This document shows, piece by piece, positions 12,501 to 25,011 of a stretch of 64,000 bases of DNA. Origin of the DNA: Multifurca ochricompacta (Eukaryota; Basidiomycota; Agaricomycetes; Russulales; Russulaceae); NCBI GenBank assembly GCA_022496185.1, contig WTXG01000078.1:62001-126000 (forward strand), read 5' to 3'. The number at the start of each line of letters is the position of its first letter. Position 1 is the stretch's first letter. Both the position numbers and the translations under genes were made by a program. The notes under the pieces are model-generated. The model was not told the DNA's origin. It saw nothing but the letters and a program-made list of their open reading frames with translations, and made no database searches.

Positions 12501-14210
12501 ACGCACCTGGCACCCTGGTTGGCGAAAGCTGGCAACAGCTTTTCCCACAGCCCCCCCTCAGCCCTACCTACGTTCGATGGGCGTGCGACGGGCGTTCCAC
12601 TTTGGCACTCGTGGCCCCCGCTCGGTCGCTGTTTGAGTTCCAGAGGGTCTTTGCAGCGAGATCATACGTCTTCGGACAGCCTCACGATCGGTTAGTGTCA
12701 TGGGTGTTGCAAGGCGGAGAGGCAGATTCCGAGCCGTCCAGTCGCCTCCAGCCATCTTCTGTTCTGTATAATTAGCAATTAGCAACAACGTGGCTCGATG
12801 GTAGGTAGGTAGCGAGAAAGTGGAGCAAAGAGAAGATAACCAAAGCAACTTTGATTCATTCTTCCTTCAAAACCCCTGTGTGGGAACTGACCCATCTCCC
12901 ATCATTCATTGCGTAGGAAGGGATGACAAGCTAAGCTCAAGTTCCAACGAAATCTCAGGGTCTGAGGTCTTCATGACTGTTAGCCAAATTGATGGAGCTC
13001 TCTAGCTAAATGAGCGATGCGACCAAAGCGCGGGTATCTGGTTGCCTTGGTTGGTCCTTTGTTGGTATTACATCACAGCATTTCTTACGCCACGCCGTGA
13101 ACACAAGGGCGACAACCGCGCGATCATTAGTTACAAATTGACCATTATTTATTTCTTTTACATCTGCATCCTAGTGCGAATATACGCTGCTGTGACTAAG
13201 TGATGTAGTGGGCTCTTGGCTCGGTATAATCATGCATTGAATAATCAATGGTCTAATTGCAAATGTAGTAATGTATTGTGACGGGATCGACGGATCAAAC
13301 GTCTGTGTTGCTATTGCAAAAAATAAACAAGTCATGCATCATCAGACAGAATAGATGAGGTGGGTCGGCCTTTCACTGTAAGTCTGAGTGCCCCACGTGG
13401 ATAGATGACTGTCGTTAGGTAGGAGGATTTCAGTCGAGGCCGAACGAAGGTATGGACAAGCAGCGTGATGCAAACAAGCAAACAACGGCGCTACCACAAC
13501 TCGGAGGGTCAACGTAATAGAGCTGTTCTCTTCCATTCGTCGCTCACGTCTCCTTCCCGACTGCTCCCGCACAGTGCGGTATGCCTGATGGAAGGTAATC
13601 TAGCCGGAGTAACCGACGACACGCCAAGGAGCGCGAAACTTGGCAAGAGAAACCAAAAATACCCGGAAGAGCGCAGCAATACACCAAGATTTGATAATAA
13701 TATTCGTGAGTGTGTAGTATCTAACAAGTATCACTACAGATCTGATTGATGCAAGTCCATGGGCACAGTCACATCTGAGACAAGTGGCAAGGCTCTTTTG
13801 TATGAGAAAACGAAAATTGATTATTAATTAGCTGGGTTGGTGTCAGTCCCTTGAAACAAGGATGTACAGATCCAGATCTAAAGTTTTAAAGGCCCTTAGG
13901 AGACCGACTGAGACAACCACGGAACATAAGTGAGATGATTTAGAAAGGTATATAGTTGAGTGAGTTCAAGTTCAGGTTCAAGTTCTTTCTTACGTTCAAG
14001 TAAGAAGTTAAGTAAAGTGAATTGCGTGCGCGGAGTTTAAATATAAATCGGAATAAGCCGAAAAGGCAGATGAGAGGGAAAATTATTTTTTTCGACACCA
14101 AAGGGTCACTTTTGACTTGACTTGACACACACAGCAGCAGCCAATACATTTTATCCAACAATCGTCGACACTCATCGTCGACTTTTTGGATCACATATCA
14201 ATATCAACCC
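9570..14210. other. 4.6-kb gene-free block
   Basis: I see no recognisable protein, RNA gene or transposon here. It contains a (GAT)n microsatellite near 10141-10168, (AAT)n near 10399, (GATG)n near 10888-10903, a 13-G run near 11262, (GGGAA)n near 12430-12450 and dispersed AT-rich stretches. Some frames of 100-180 codons are open (for example 10548-11090 minus and 12042-12548 minus), but their translations lack recognisable motifs and they look like chance frames. Both flanking genes are on the plus strand, so the end nearest eIF4A is that gene's promoter. Confidence 0.5.
10141..10168. repeat. Trinucleotide microsatellite (GAT)n
   Basis: Consecutive TGA/GAT triplets, directly visible, in a gene-free region. 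Confidence 0.85.
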
Positions 14211-15775
14211 ATGTCCACGTTAGTACTTGGATCTTATTTGCATTGGTTGTATAGTCAACTTTGACCATAACAGAGAAGAAACCCTTCAGGATGTCCCTGA
14301 AAACGAGATCGAATCAAATTGGGATCAAATTGTCGACAAGTAAACTCATTTTATCAGCGTGCAAACCGTGCACTGATTCCACATGTGTGTACAGTTTCGA
14401 TAACATGGAGCTTAAGCCGGACCTCCTTCGTGGTGTCTACGCTTATGGGTCAGTGCTTCTTCCTTCTGATTTCCCATCGCCTTGCTTTGACAATGAGGCA
14501 GCTTGAGCGGCCTTCAGCCATTCAGCAGCGTGCCATCGTCCCCGTAGTGAAGGGTCATGATGTCATTGCACAGGCCCAGTCCGGCACGGGAAAGACCGCT
14601 ACCTTCTCCATATCCATTCTTCAAAAGCTCGATATCAATATCAAGGGTACTCAAGCGCTCATACTTGCGCCAACGCGCGAGCTCGCACAGCAGATCCAAA
14701 AAGTTGTTATCGCCCTTGGCGATTACATGAGTGTCGAATGCCATGCATGCGTCGGTGGCACCAATGTCCGCGAGGACATGGCCAAGCTCCAGGAGGGCGT
14801 TCAGGTCGTCGTGGCACTCCCGGACGCGTATTCGATATGATCAACCGACGTGCCCTCCGCACTGATCACATTAAACTCTTTTGTCTTGACGAAGCTGATG
14901 AGATGCTTTCGCGCGGCTTCAAGGATCAGATTTACGAAGTTTTCCAACTCCTTCCTCAGGACACCCAGGTCGTCCTTCTCTCTGCTACGATGCCCGCAGA
15001 TGTACTTGAGGTGACAAAGAAATTCATGCGTGAACCCGTTCGTATCCTCGTCAAGCGTGACGAGCTTACGCTCGAAGGATCAAGCAATTCTACATTGCTG
15101 TAGAGAAGGAGGAGTGGAAACTTGACACGCTATGCGATCTTTACGAAACCGTGACTATCACCCAAGCCGTTATCTTCTGCAACACACGACGAAAGGTCGA
15201 TTGGCTCACAGAGAAAATGCATGGTCGCGAATTTACAGTGTCTGCCATGGTGGGTTATTTTTTCTTTGGTGCCTCGACATTTACTTGATTCGGGATTTGA
15301 ACTGACTTGCTGTACGTAGCACGGTGATATGGAGCAAAAACAGCGGAAGTGCTGATGAAAGAGTTCCGCTCTGGCTCGTCTCGGGTGCTTATCACGACTG
15401 ACCTGTTGGCTCGTGGTATCGACGTGCAGCAGGTTTCCCTTGTGATCAACTATGACTTGCCCACAAACCGCGAGAATTATATCCATCGCATTGGTCGAGG
15501 TGGACGCTTTGGTCGTAAGGGTGTCGCGATTAATTTTGTAACGACGGAGGATGTGAGGATGCTTCGGGATATTGAACGTTCGTGTGTTCTGTTGTTTCTG
15601 CAATGCAGCAATCGACATTTACCTCCTGACCTCGATTGGTGTTTCAGAATTCTACAACACGCAAATCGATGAAATGCCTCTCAACGTAGCGTGCGTTTTT
15701 CAATATCATCCTCTCTATCTGTCACACGTGCTTACTATTGATTTAATCTTTTTTTTATTCAGTGATCTCATTTAG
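14211..15775 (+). CDS. TIF1: Translation initiation factor eIF4A (DEAD-box helicase), frame broken by four one-base losses
   Basis: ATP-dependent RNA helicase of the eIF4F cap-binding complex. Exons: 14211-14218, 14274-14339, 14395-14448, 14502-15249, 15320-15577, 15648-15690, 15763-15775. DEAD-box motifs in order are Q motif ([10 protein letters not shown]), I (AQSGTGKT), Ia (PTRELAQQ), Ib (GTPGR), II (DEAD), III (SAT), IV (VIFCNTRRK), V (ARGID) and VI ([10 protein letters not shown]). The protein ends [11 protein letters not shown]. The exons sum to 1190 nt; adding one base at each of four frame breaks (about 14503, 14812, 15078, 15345) gives 1194 nt and 397 residues, the usual eIF4A length. 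Each break sits at a short homopolymer and all motifs and splice sites are intact, so assembly error is more likely than a pseudogene. Exon 1 contributes only eight coding bases. Confidence 0.92.
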
Positions 15776-16560
15776 AATCGTATACTCTTGTATACGATAT
15801 TTTTCTTTTTTCACGTTCGATCTCGATCTCGGCATCTCGCACCGGTGTGATCACTTTGGCTCCTCATTTTTTTTTTTCTTTTCTTTTTCTTTTCTTAATC
15901 CTCCCCCCAATCTGATAAAGATAACGATAACCCACACTGGAACACAGGCTTTGCATTTAACAAGTGCTTGGCTTGTAATGTTTTTATCTTTCTGTTAGTG
16001 TTTCCAGTTGAACCTTATGCACTTCAAACGTCTATCGTTTTGCGCATCATTGCGATATATTAAAGAGCAGGATGTACGTTGGGGAGGCAACCCCAAAGTC
16101 TGCGACAGTTTTTTTGAGCTGTTTTTAGTTAGGTATATATCTGTTTTTTTTGTCAATCAGACCATGTAAAGTACCTAGCATGCAAACGAGTGACAGGCGT
16201 CATCAAACGAGAAGCGACCCGCAAAGGACGGGGCGGGCGGCAAAAGTTGGAAAGGAGGGAGGGAGGAAGGCTATAACGCCGCGCAAGTGAGTGAGATCAG
16301 TTTAACATGGCCTTGGCCCTTGATGTTGCCGATTGCCGTTGATGTGACATCGGATGCTGTCCCGTCCCCGCCGCAACCGCCGCCGATGATGAGACGGGGA
16401 TTTGATGTTGACTTGCATGTGCACAGCTTTGTGTTTTTGGTCGCTGGGCTTTCGAAATAAGGGGAGGGGAGAGGGGAGGTTGTTACGTAGGCGACCTCTT
16501 GGGAACCATGGTCGGGGCCTTCGGTCGGTCGCCACTGACGGGTGGATCTATCTATCTGTC

Positions 16561-16605
16561 TATCCTATCCTATCCTATCCTATCATATCATATCATATCA
16601 TATCA
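16561..16605. repeat. Compound pentanucleotide microsatellite (TATCC)n-(TATCA)n
   Basis: Five-base units TATCC switch to TATCA about halfway through; directly visible. Confidence 0.9.
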
Positions 16606-17079
16606 TTTATTATCATCTTCAATCGGTGTCGGTCGTACGACAGCTGTCTCAGTATCTTTCACCCGTCACCCGTCATCCGTCATTCATTTCTTCTACCCCT
16701 GGTATAACAGAGATCAGGGGTTCATATAATTATAATTTGTTTTTAACAAGTTGAGTTGATGGGGGGGGAGGCAGGGAAGGCAGGGCGGGGGAGATGATGA
16801 AAGGTATATATAAACATTATGGGGTATATCAATCAGGAAAGAAAGAGAACGCTGAGTCTGAGTCAAACAAACCTTTCATCCCTCCTCTCCGTCCTCCTCA
16901 CGTTCAGCTCACCCTCTCTAAAGCAGTCAAGAACCCAAGAAACCACCCCCTATCAACGACTTTTCGTACTGCTTCTTGGAACTGCGCTTTGCATAGCCTT
17001 TGCCTTGCTTTGCCTCGCCTTGCCTTGCCTTGTCTCACCTTATTTTCACATCTACTAAGCGTGCTGTGCGCGTTTCTTT

Positions 17080-17113
17080 TCCCTTTCCATTCCCTTTCCC
17101 TTTCCCTTTCCCG
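17080..17113. repeat. Polypyrimidine hexamer repeat (CCCTTT)n
   Basis: Imperfect CCCTTT units in the C/T-rich region upstream of the dual-specificity phosphatase. Confidence 0.7.
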
Positions 17114-17484
17114 TTCCCCCCCTCCTCCCCTTGCCTCGTTATATAATAACTTTCCCAAATCCCGTGCCTGGCTTTTTCACAATCGGCCATCTTTCCCCCC
17201 CAAACCCAACCCAACGAACGATATAGTCCTTAACCCGCGCTACGCCCACTACCGGAGCCTAAATCCACATCAACATATCATCTCCCCTTCCCCCTTCCTT
17301 CCCTTCTCTACCACACCACACCCACATCACTCCCCTTCCACTCCGGAGAACTCTTCTTCCCTTCAACCTCCACATATCCCCGTTCCCCCTCCCCTTCCGC
17401 TTGGCACTTACAATTAAACAAAAAAAAATAAATCCATAAAAAAAAAAAAGCATCAATTTTCTTTTTAGTGAACCGCTTTGTGTC

Positions 17485-18611
17485 ATGGCCTTGGTCGAGC
17501 GTCATTTACATCGTCCACACTTTTCCGTAATGCCGTATAAATACACCCCCGTGAGTGCGCGCCTCGGCCGTCCCCCCCTTCGTGTACGCACGCCTCTCAC
17601 ACGCGCCTCGCCTTCTCCCTCTTCCGTCCCGTCCGCGTCTACTCCCCTGTTCAGCCACCAATATCGTCATCATCAAGCCCGTCTTCTGGTATGGCCACGA
17701 CCGCAACTGCAATCGCAACCGTCACCACAACTCAGACCGGGTCTACCCGTTCTATATCTCAAAAACGACCTCGGGCACAGACACTTGTTCTAACTGTCCC
17801 CACGAGGCCACCTCCCCCTTCAACGCCCACCACCCCACATCCATCATATCCTCATTCCCACCCCCACCATCACCTTCACCACCACCACCACCACCACCCA
17901 TTCTTCCCACAGTCACCACAGCCTTCACCTTATGCTGCTTCTGCTTCTGCTTCTACCTACTCACATATACAACCACATTCTGGTCCGAGTTCCGCGCATT
18001 TGCATCCGATAGTGACCTTGCCAACACAGGGATCCGCATCATCCTCATCCGGATCCGGATCTGGACCCCTATCACCCTCCTCACTCCCATCACTACCACC
18101 ACCATCGCTCTACCAATACCAATATCAACCCTCCTCGTCTTCCGTTCACGTATCGGAGATCCTTCCACGATTGTACATCTCGGATCTCCAAACCGCGGAG
18201 GATCCAGCGGCGCTTTCCGCTCTGGGTATTACTCACGTGCTTTCCGCGATACCCGGTCATGTCGCCTTACCACCGGCTTTGGCAACTCAAGCGACGCAGG
18301 TCCCATTACACGACGCACCTTTTGCGGAGTTGGCGGGTCATTTACCCCGTACGACGCGTTACATCGCTCGTTCTTTACGTTCTAGTCCTGATGCCTGTGT
18401 ACTCGTTCATTGCGCGATGGGTGCCAGTCGATCAGTCGCCGTCGTATGTGGGTATCTCATCGGTGCACACGGTCTTCATCCTTCTCAAGCCCTTGAGTTT
18501 GTTCGTGCACGTCGGGCTGCTGCTGCTCCGAACCGAGGGTTCGTTGATCAGTTACATGAGTATCATCGGTCCTTACTCTCATCGGGGGGTAACTCGCCCG
18601 CGCTTGATTGA
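17485..18611 (+). CDS. Dual-specificity protein phosphatase
   Basis: Cys-dependent phosphatase that removes phosphate from Ser/Thr/Tyr residues. Proposed exons are 17485-17550 and 17655-18611 (GTGAGT donor, TTCAG acceptor, frame kept), giving 340 residues starting MALVERHLHR. A shorter form starting at 17691 (MATTATA) lies wholly inside exon 2. The N-terminal ~160 residues are low-complexity (Pro, His, Ser rich, with a His run from a CAC repeat). The catalytic domain covers roughly residues 160-335: VSEILPRLYISDLQTA, a general-acid candidate Asp in PLHDAPF, and the active-site loop VHCAMGASRSVAV, with Cys about residue 275 and the loop Arg six residues later. The conserved AxxPNxGF element appears as AAPNRGFVDQL. 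No MAP-kinase-docking domain is evident, so the substrate is unknown. It is followed by convergent Rab. Confidence 0.92.
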
Positions 18612-19207
18612 TTGATGGGGCTTTTTTTTTTTTTTTCTGGTGGATTGATTGATCTTTTCTTTCTTTTTTTTTTTTTTTTCTCTTCCTTTCTTCCCTTCTC
18701 TTTACTTTGATGACTTGAAATAATTGAATTTTTTTTTGGGCATCACACCTTACTTACCCGTCCCGGTCCCGCCTCACCTTTCCATTCATCCATCCTCCCC
18801 CCCGTTATCTTTTTTTTTTTCGATTAATTTATTCAGCGAACAGAACACGTATAAAGTATAACGAACTCGAACCTTTTTTTTTTTTTCTTACAAACAAATG
18901 TACAGATGAACACACGAACAAACCGAATTATGATACTAACTACTTGATCATTGTGTGAGGATTCGGAGTTATCATCTGTTATGAATGATGATATAAAACG
19001 CCCTCACAACTCTATCATACATACATCCATATAACTCCATGTCCGTGAATCAAACGCTCTAATATAAATAATAAAAAAAGTCATCACGGGTTAGTTAGTA
19101 CAAGTCCCTTCTTCCTTCCTATATCAAAAATCAAATCATTATGGCCCACGCACAATACCAAAAATGGAAAAAAAAAAGCTTGAACAAAAAATAATATCGT
19201 GTCATGC
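18612..19207. other. Convergent 3' intergenic region
   Basis: Holds the 3' flanks of the phosphatase (+) and the Rab GTPase (-). It has several long poly-T runs and AT-rich DNA; no gene seen. Confidence 0.5.
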
Positions 19208-20519
<1,312 letters not shown>

Positions 20520-20868
20520 AATATATATTTCTATCGTTATTTATCTTCTTGGAGGGGATGGGTGGTTTGTGGGTATCGTTGTTCGTTCAGTGATGGGGGA
20601 GGATTGCTGATGACTTTGTATGATATGATGTTTGTATGTATTCTTTGTTTCCCCCCTGCTACCTTATCCCAGTTATTCTTGTTCGGCTTAACCGGGTTGG
20701 GGAGATTGTGTGCCTTAACATAGGTCCATGGACAAACCCCCCCCCGGTGGACCTCTTAGTAACCCAAAATCCATCCCAGACCCAAACCCAAATCCAAACC
20801 CGAACCCAACCCGAACGACGAGTTCTCCGACCAGCTCTCCTCCTCGACACATCTTTCGATACCAAACC
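20520..20868. promoter_or_regulatory. Shared divergent promoter, Rab GTPase / ATP synthase epsilon
   Basis: 349 bp between two outward-facing starts. It contains an imperfect CCCAAA/CCCGAA-type C-rich repeat at about 20773-20820, close to the ATP synthase start. No defined binding site is claimed. Confidence 0.55.
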
Positions 20869-21207
20869 ATGTCTACCTGGCGTCAATTCTTCACGTGTGT
20901 ATCATATATTTTAATAACTGCTTCTTCAATCAGTGGTTGCTAAAACAAAATTAAAAAAAAAAAAAAGATACAACAAGTATACCCAAATCGCAGCTCGCGC
21001 TGTACGCCAATCGCTCAAGGAGAACGAGCGGTTAGCTGCAGAGAAACGTGGATCTACAGTGTTGCGTTATCAACATTGGGAAGGTGGAAAGGGTGGTGAA
21101 CAGGTAAATAAATAAATAAAAAAAGTACTCTTCTTCCAAGGGCGAGTTTTGGCTCAATTATTTGGTTATGACAGGTACACCTCAACCCTCCCGTTGAAAA
21201 GTCGTAG
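20869..21207 (+). CDS. ATP15: Mitochondrial ATP synthase epsilon subunit
   Basis: Small subunit of the central stalk of the mitochondrial F1 ATP synthase, which helps couple rotation to catalysis. It is split over three exons: 20869-20894, 20968-21103 and 21175-21207, summing to 195 nt (64 residues). The protein starts MSTWRQFFTYNKYTQIAAR and continues AVRQSLKENERLAAEKRG with TVLRYQHWEGGKGGEQ near the end. The WRxxFxYNxYxxIAAR start and the R-x-S-LK block are typical for the family. Splice sites fit in phase (AC|A for Thr). It is too small and split to be found as a long open frame. Genes for another respiratory-chain subunit (COX5) lie 3 kb downstream. Confidence 0.93.
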
Positions 21208-22002
21208 TCCTTTCTCATCCCCCCCCTGCCGATTAAGAAAGGAGTAATAGAGCTACGCCCCCTTCCCCCGTTGTCACTTTTTTTTTCTTTTCTCAAAAAA
21301 AATAAAAATAGAAAACAAAACAGACAGACAGTTATATTTTTCTTGGCTGCTTGTTCCTGTTACTGTGCCAAAACAAAATTCCATGCAACCGGATCTATCT
21401 CCTCCACACCAAACTAAACTAATGAAACAATGGTCCGTCCGACGTGGACGTGGATAGCCGTGGATAGCCCTGAGAATTTGTGTGTGTGTGTGAGATGCGT
21501 ATAGCCGCCCGGTCCCGGTCAAAGTGTTGCATCCATCCGGAGACGAGTTTTGACCCGACCAACCCGACCCGTTCAATTGGTGGTCGACATTTTCATTAAA
21601 TTGCTTCCTCGAGTACATACATAGCTATTTGCAGTGTGATGGAGTTACTGCGCTGAAAAGAGGAAAAAGAGAGGAAAAAGAAAAGAACATTCACGCGGCG
21701 AAGGAGGAATTACTTGAATTAGTAATGAGCCAGCGCCACCACGTGGTTTGGGTGTGTGGATTGGATATGAATCGTCCCTACACAGACCTTCCCCCTTTTT
21801 TTTTTCCTTCCAACCACCACCACCACCACACAACTACAACACTTTATTTGACCTTTTTTTTTTCGTGTGTCCCTTCATCCCTTTCTTTTATATTTTTTTA
21901 AAAAACCTACTGACCGAACTTCACTTTGTAACAGTCCGAAGAGAGAAAACGAGTTTTTTTGAATAAAAAAAAAAAGATCCCCAATCCGTTATTGAAATAA
22001 TC
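21208..22002. promoter_or_regulatory. Intergenic upstream of CNBP/GIS2-like gene
   Basis: No gene recognised. Contains poly-T tracts, a short TG repeat near 21480-21491 and pyrimidine-rich stretches; the right end is the promoter and leader of the zinc-knuckle gene. Confidence 0.45.
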
Positions 22003-23420
22003 ATGGCTGGTGCTCGTGGATGTTTCAACTGTGGTGGCTGTGCGTGGTGTTTCCGTGTTGTCGCTGTTGTCGTGTCGTCGTCGCGTGCCTTGTGTGCAGA
22101 CGCATGTACCTACACGTCGCCTTCCCCCAATCTTTTCACTTTCTTCATTTCTAGTCGTGCGTGCTGCGGTGCTGACGGGGACCGCATTCTTTTTTTTTTT
22201 TTATACCATTGCATATATATCGACCCGACGCAATCAAAAAAAAAAAAAACATTATCACATCACTCAATTTCGACTTTCGGTTTGTGCATCGTAACCACAT
22301 TTTTTGTCGAAACAGTCGGACACCAAGCTGCGAACTGCCCAAAGGCTGGTACACCTACTTGGTAAAACACCTTTTTCTTTCTTTCCCCCCTCCCCCTCCC
22401 CCCTCTTTCCATCAAGTCGCCGCAATCGCGTTTTGTTTTTTTTTTTTGTTTTTTTTTAATTATTATAAAAAAGAAACAAGAAAAGGGATGACTAACGCAT
22501 GTTCTTGGCGATGCTTGCCTTGTTAGCTATAACTGTGAGTCCTTATTTTGTTTTTGGTGGTTGATGGTCTCGTTTGTGACAATGGTGTAGGCGGCACGGA
22601 AGGCCACGTATCGCGCGATTGTACAATGGAGCAAAAGGCAAAATCTTGCTATCGCTGTGGGCGGGAAGGTCATATCGTACGTTATTCTTCTTCCCTTCAA
22701 CCTCCCTCCCTTTTTTTTTTTTTTTCCGAGAGACCTTACGGGAGGACTGTCATAGTCGCGTGATTGCCCCGACTCTCAGTCTGGAGGTGGCGGTTTCAGC
22801 GGAGGTGGCGCAAGCTCTGGCACGGAATGTTATCGTTGCGGTAAGGTGGGCCACATTGCCCGTGCATGTCCCGAGGCGCCCGGAGGTGGCTCGCGAGAAG
22901 GAGGGTCGCGCGAAGGAGGCTATAGTGGTGGTGGTGGTGGTGGCGGTGGATACGGCAGTTTCGGTGGTGGTGGCAATCAGAAGACATGGTGCGTTGCAGG
23001 CTGCCCGCTGCTGCTCCTACTGCTGCTTGCTCCTGCCACTTGTTTTGGGGTCATATATGCGCCTTCTCACGTTCGTCTTTTTTAGCTACTCGTGCGGTGG
23101 GGTAGGCCATCTGTCGCGTGATTGCGTGCAGGGTTCGAAATGCTACAATTGCTCTGGCATCGTGCGTTCATCATCCTCATTTTATTTCTTTTATTTTTTT
23201 TTTGGCTGCCATGTTCATTGGGACTTTTTTCAAGGGTCATATTAGCCGCGATTGCCCGCAACCCCAGAGGCGTGCTTGCTATACGTGTGGATCGGAAGGG
23301 TACGAAATCCTCCTCCTCCCTACCCTTTTTTTTTTTTCTCTGATCTGATATTTTGATGATATGATTTCTAGTCACATTTCGCGTGATTGCCCCGGGGCTG
23401 GAGGCGAGGAGGCCACGTGA
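22003..23420 (+). CDS. GIS2: CCHC zinc-knuckle nucleic-acid-binding protein (CNBP / Gis2 / Byr3 family), 7 knuckles
   Basis: Single-stranded nucleic-acid-binding protein; relatives bind mRNA and affect translation. Eight exons: 22003-22039, 22316-22361, 22527-22534, 22591-22676, 22756-22988, 23086-23161, 23235-23299, 23372-23420; total 600 nt, 199 residues, frame intact. Seven CX2CX4HX4C knuckles can be read: [84 protein letters not shown] and [15 protein letters not shown] Gly-rich RGG-like spacer ([14 protein letters not shown]) lies between knuckles 4 and 5, like the RG-rich linker of CNBP. Five introns interrupt a knuckle. Exon 3 is only 8 nt and supplies part of knuckle 2. Seven knuckles equal the Gis2/CNBP count. 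Confidence 0.94.
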
Positions 23421-23833
23421 AAGGTTTTTGCAACCCGCATCCCCGCATCGAATGATGATTGAAAATGTTCCTTTTTTTCTCTCTTTTTTTCTTCTTGACG
23501 TCCACTTTTCTTTTTTTTTTTTCTTTTCTTGCTCCATAACAGCGTTGTTTGTTACTTTCTTTGTTGAATTGAGTTGAGAGTGACTTTGCCCCCACGAATT
23601 TTAATGAGAATTAAAATAAAAATAACAATAATAAATAATAAATAATTAAATGGGGGTTTGGTTGTCAGTTGTCAAGTTGTTAGGTGTCGCTGGCGCTGGC
23701 CCCGCTCGATTTCCCGGTTTACCCACAACCGCCTTCATTCCTTCCTTTTCTCTATCCTCACACTCCTCTCCTTGCCTTTGCGCACATAGAAAGAAGAAGA
23801 AGAATAAAAATTCATTATTCCTTTCTTCTCGAA
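23421..23833. promoter_or_regulatory. Intergenic between GIS2-like gene and COX5
   Basis: 413 bp with poly-T tracts and an AT-rich AATAA-repeat region (about 23610-23650); no gene seen. The right end is the COX5 promoter and leader. Confidence 0.45.
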
Positions 23834-24806
23834 ATGATGCAAGCATCCGCACTTCGTTGCGTCCTGCGTCGTGGTCTCGCAACGACCGCGGCTCATCCAC
23901 CCCACGCTACCTCTCCTCATCCTCATCAGCAGCGTCGTCAACAACAACAACAGCCAGCGCCGCATCCGCATCCGCATCCGCGTCGGCTTCGGCCATCCCA
24001 CTTTCCAATGTAGAAGCTCAATGGTCTCATCTTTCCTCTTCGGAACAAACGGTCGTACATCAACAACTCGAAGAACTTCAGAGGAAGGATTGGAAAACCC
24101 TTTCTCTCTCTGAGAAGAAAGCAGGTACGTTTAATTAAACCCCCGTGTGTGTTGTGTATACAACGCGTTTTGGGTGTGGGTAGTAGTAGCGTTTGGCAGT
24201 GTTGGCGCTTTAGGCCCGCACTTTTTTTTTTTTTTTTTCCCCTCGCCATCCCAACCCGTCCTTTTTTTTTCTTGTTCATCTATTGATTGTGAAACACACG
24301 CATATTATACTCACGTCTTGACTTTTCTTCTTCCCCCCTCCCAAAAAAAAAAATAATAATAATAGCTTATTACGTCGCGTTTGGTCCTCATGGTCCTCGC
24401 GCATCGGCTAACCCACCCGGTACGACCGTCAAAGTACTCACCGGTGTCTCCGCCCTCGTCGCCACGGCCGGTTTGCTCTACGCTGGTATTCGCTCTATCG
24501 GTATGTCCCCTCCAAAAACTAAAACACACCCTTAAACCTCTCATACCCTCGATTTAATTTTTATTTATATATGTTTTTTTTTTTTTTCTCTCTCCAGCTC
24601 CACCACCACCCAAGACGATCACCAAAGAATGGGAAGAGGCAACCAACGAGCGCGCAAAGGAGCTCAAACTTAACCCCATCACTGGTTCGTAATCATAATA
24701 AACTTTCCTTCTTAAATAAAAAAAAACTTATACGAACTAAATTTTTATACGCTAAGGTATCACTTCGGAGGGTTACTCTGGCAAAGGCTACGTTACACAC
24801 AAATAG
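23834..24806 (+). CDS. COX5: Cytochrome c oxidase subunit IV/Va homologue, leader frame-broken by one base
   Basis: Nuclear-encoded subunit of mitochondrial complex IV in the inner membrane. Exons: 23834-24124, 24366-24500, 24598-24684, 24757-24806. The start MMQASALRCVLRRGLATT looks like a mitochondrial presequence. The mature part has LSNVEAQWSHLSSSEQ, QLEELQRKDWKTLSLSEKKA, AYYVAFGPHGPR, one transmembrane segment (VLTGVSALVATAGLLYAGI), then TITKEWEEATNERAKE and a SGKGYVTHK end, all family features. The presequence and mature part are in different frames: one base appears to be missing between about 23873 and 23905. Exons sum to 563 nt; one extra base gives 564 (187 residues). The same type of loss occurs in eIF4A, so this is probably sequence error. 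The leader is padded with Ser/Ala and Thr repeats. Confidence 0.9.
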
Positions 24807-25011
24807 ATTGGGGGAGGATAAAGTGGGGTGTTGAACTCTTGTCTCGTGCTTGATCCAATCGTTCCCCTCAAAGTTTTGGTTTTTGTGCAGTCACGACGAT
24901 GTGAACCGCAAACGCCCTCTAAATAAATCAATTCTACCTTAACTTTTTTTTTTTATTACTTGTCACGTCCGTCCGTCTGAAGCGCAGCAACTCAAAACTT
25001 GGCTTATATGT

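Larger units (their letters stand above)
15776..17484. promoter_or_regulatory. Intergenic: eIF4A 3' flank and phosphatase upstream region
   Basis: No gene recognised. The last ~700 bp are strongly pyrimidine-rich (C/T tracts, CCCTTT repeats), a pattern often seen in fungal core promoters. Microsatellites of TATCC and TATCA units lie at 16561-16605. A TATATATAAA-like sequence is at about 16805-16814. Confidence 0.45.

Noticed and set aside
14211..15775. eIF4A as a pseudogene
   Set aside because: Four frame breaks exist, but all motifs, splice sites and total length are perfect once each single base is restored, which favours sequence error.
16561..16605. Pentanucleotide repeats as a CRISPR-like array
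   Set aside because: Units are five bases with no spacers; this is a microsatellite.
20773..20820. C-rich CCCAAA-type repeat as interstitial telomere
   Set aside because: The unit is irregular and not the TTAGGG/CCCTAA type usual in fungi; simple low-complexity DNA is enough to explain it.
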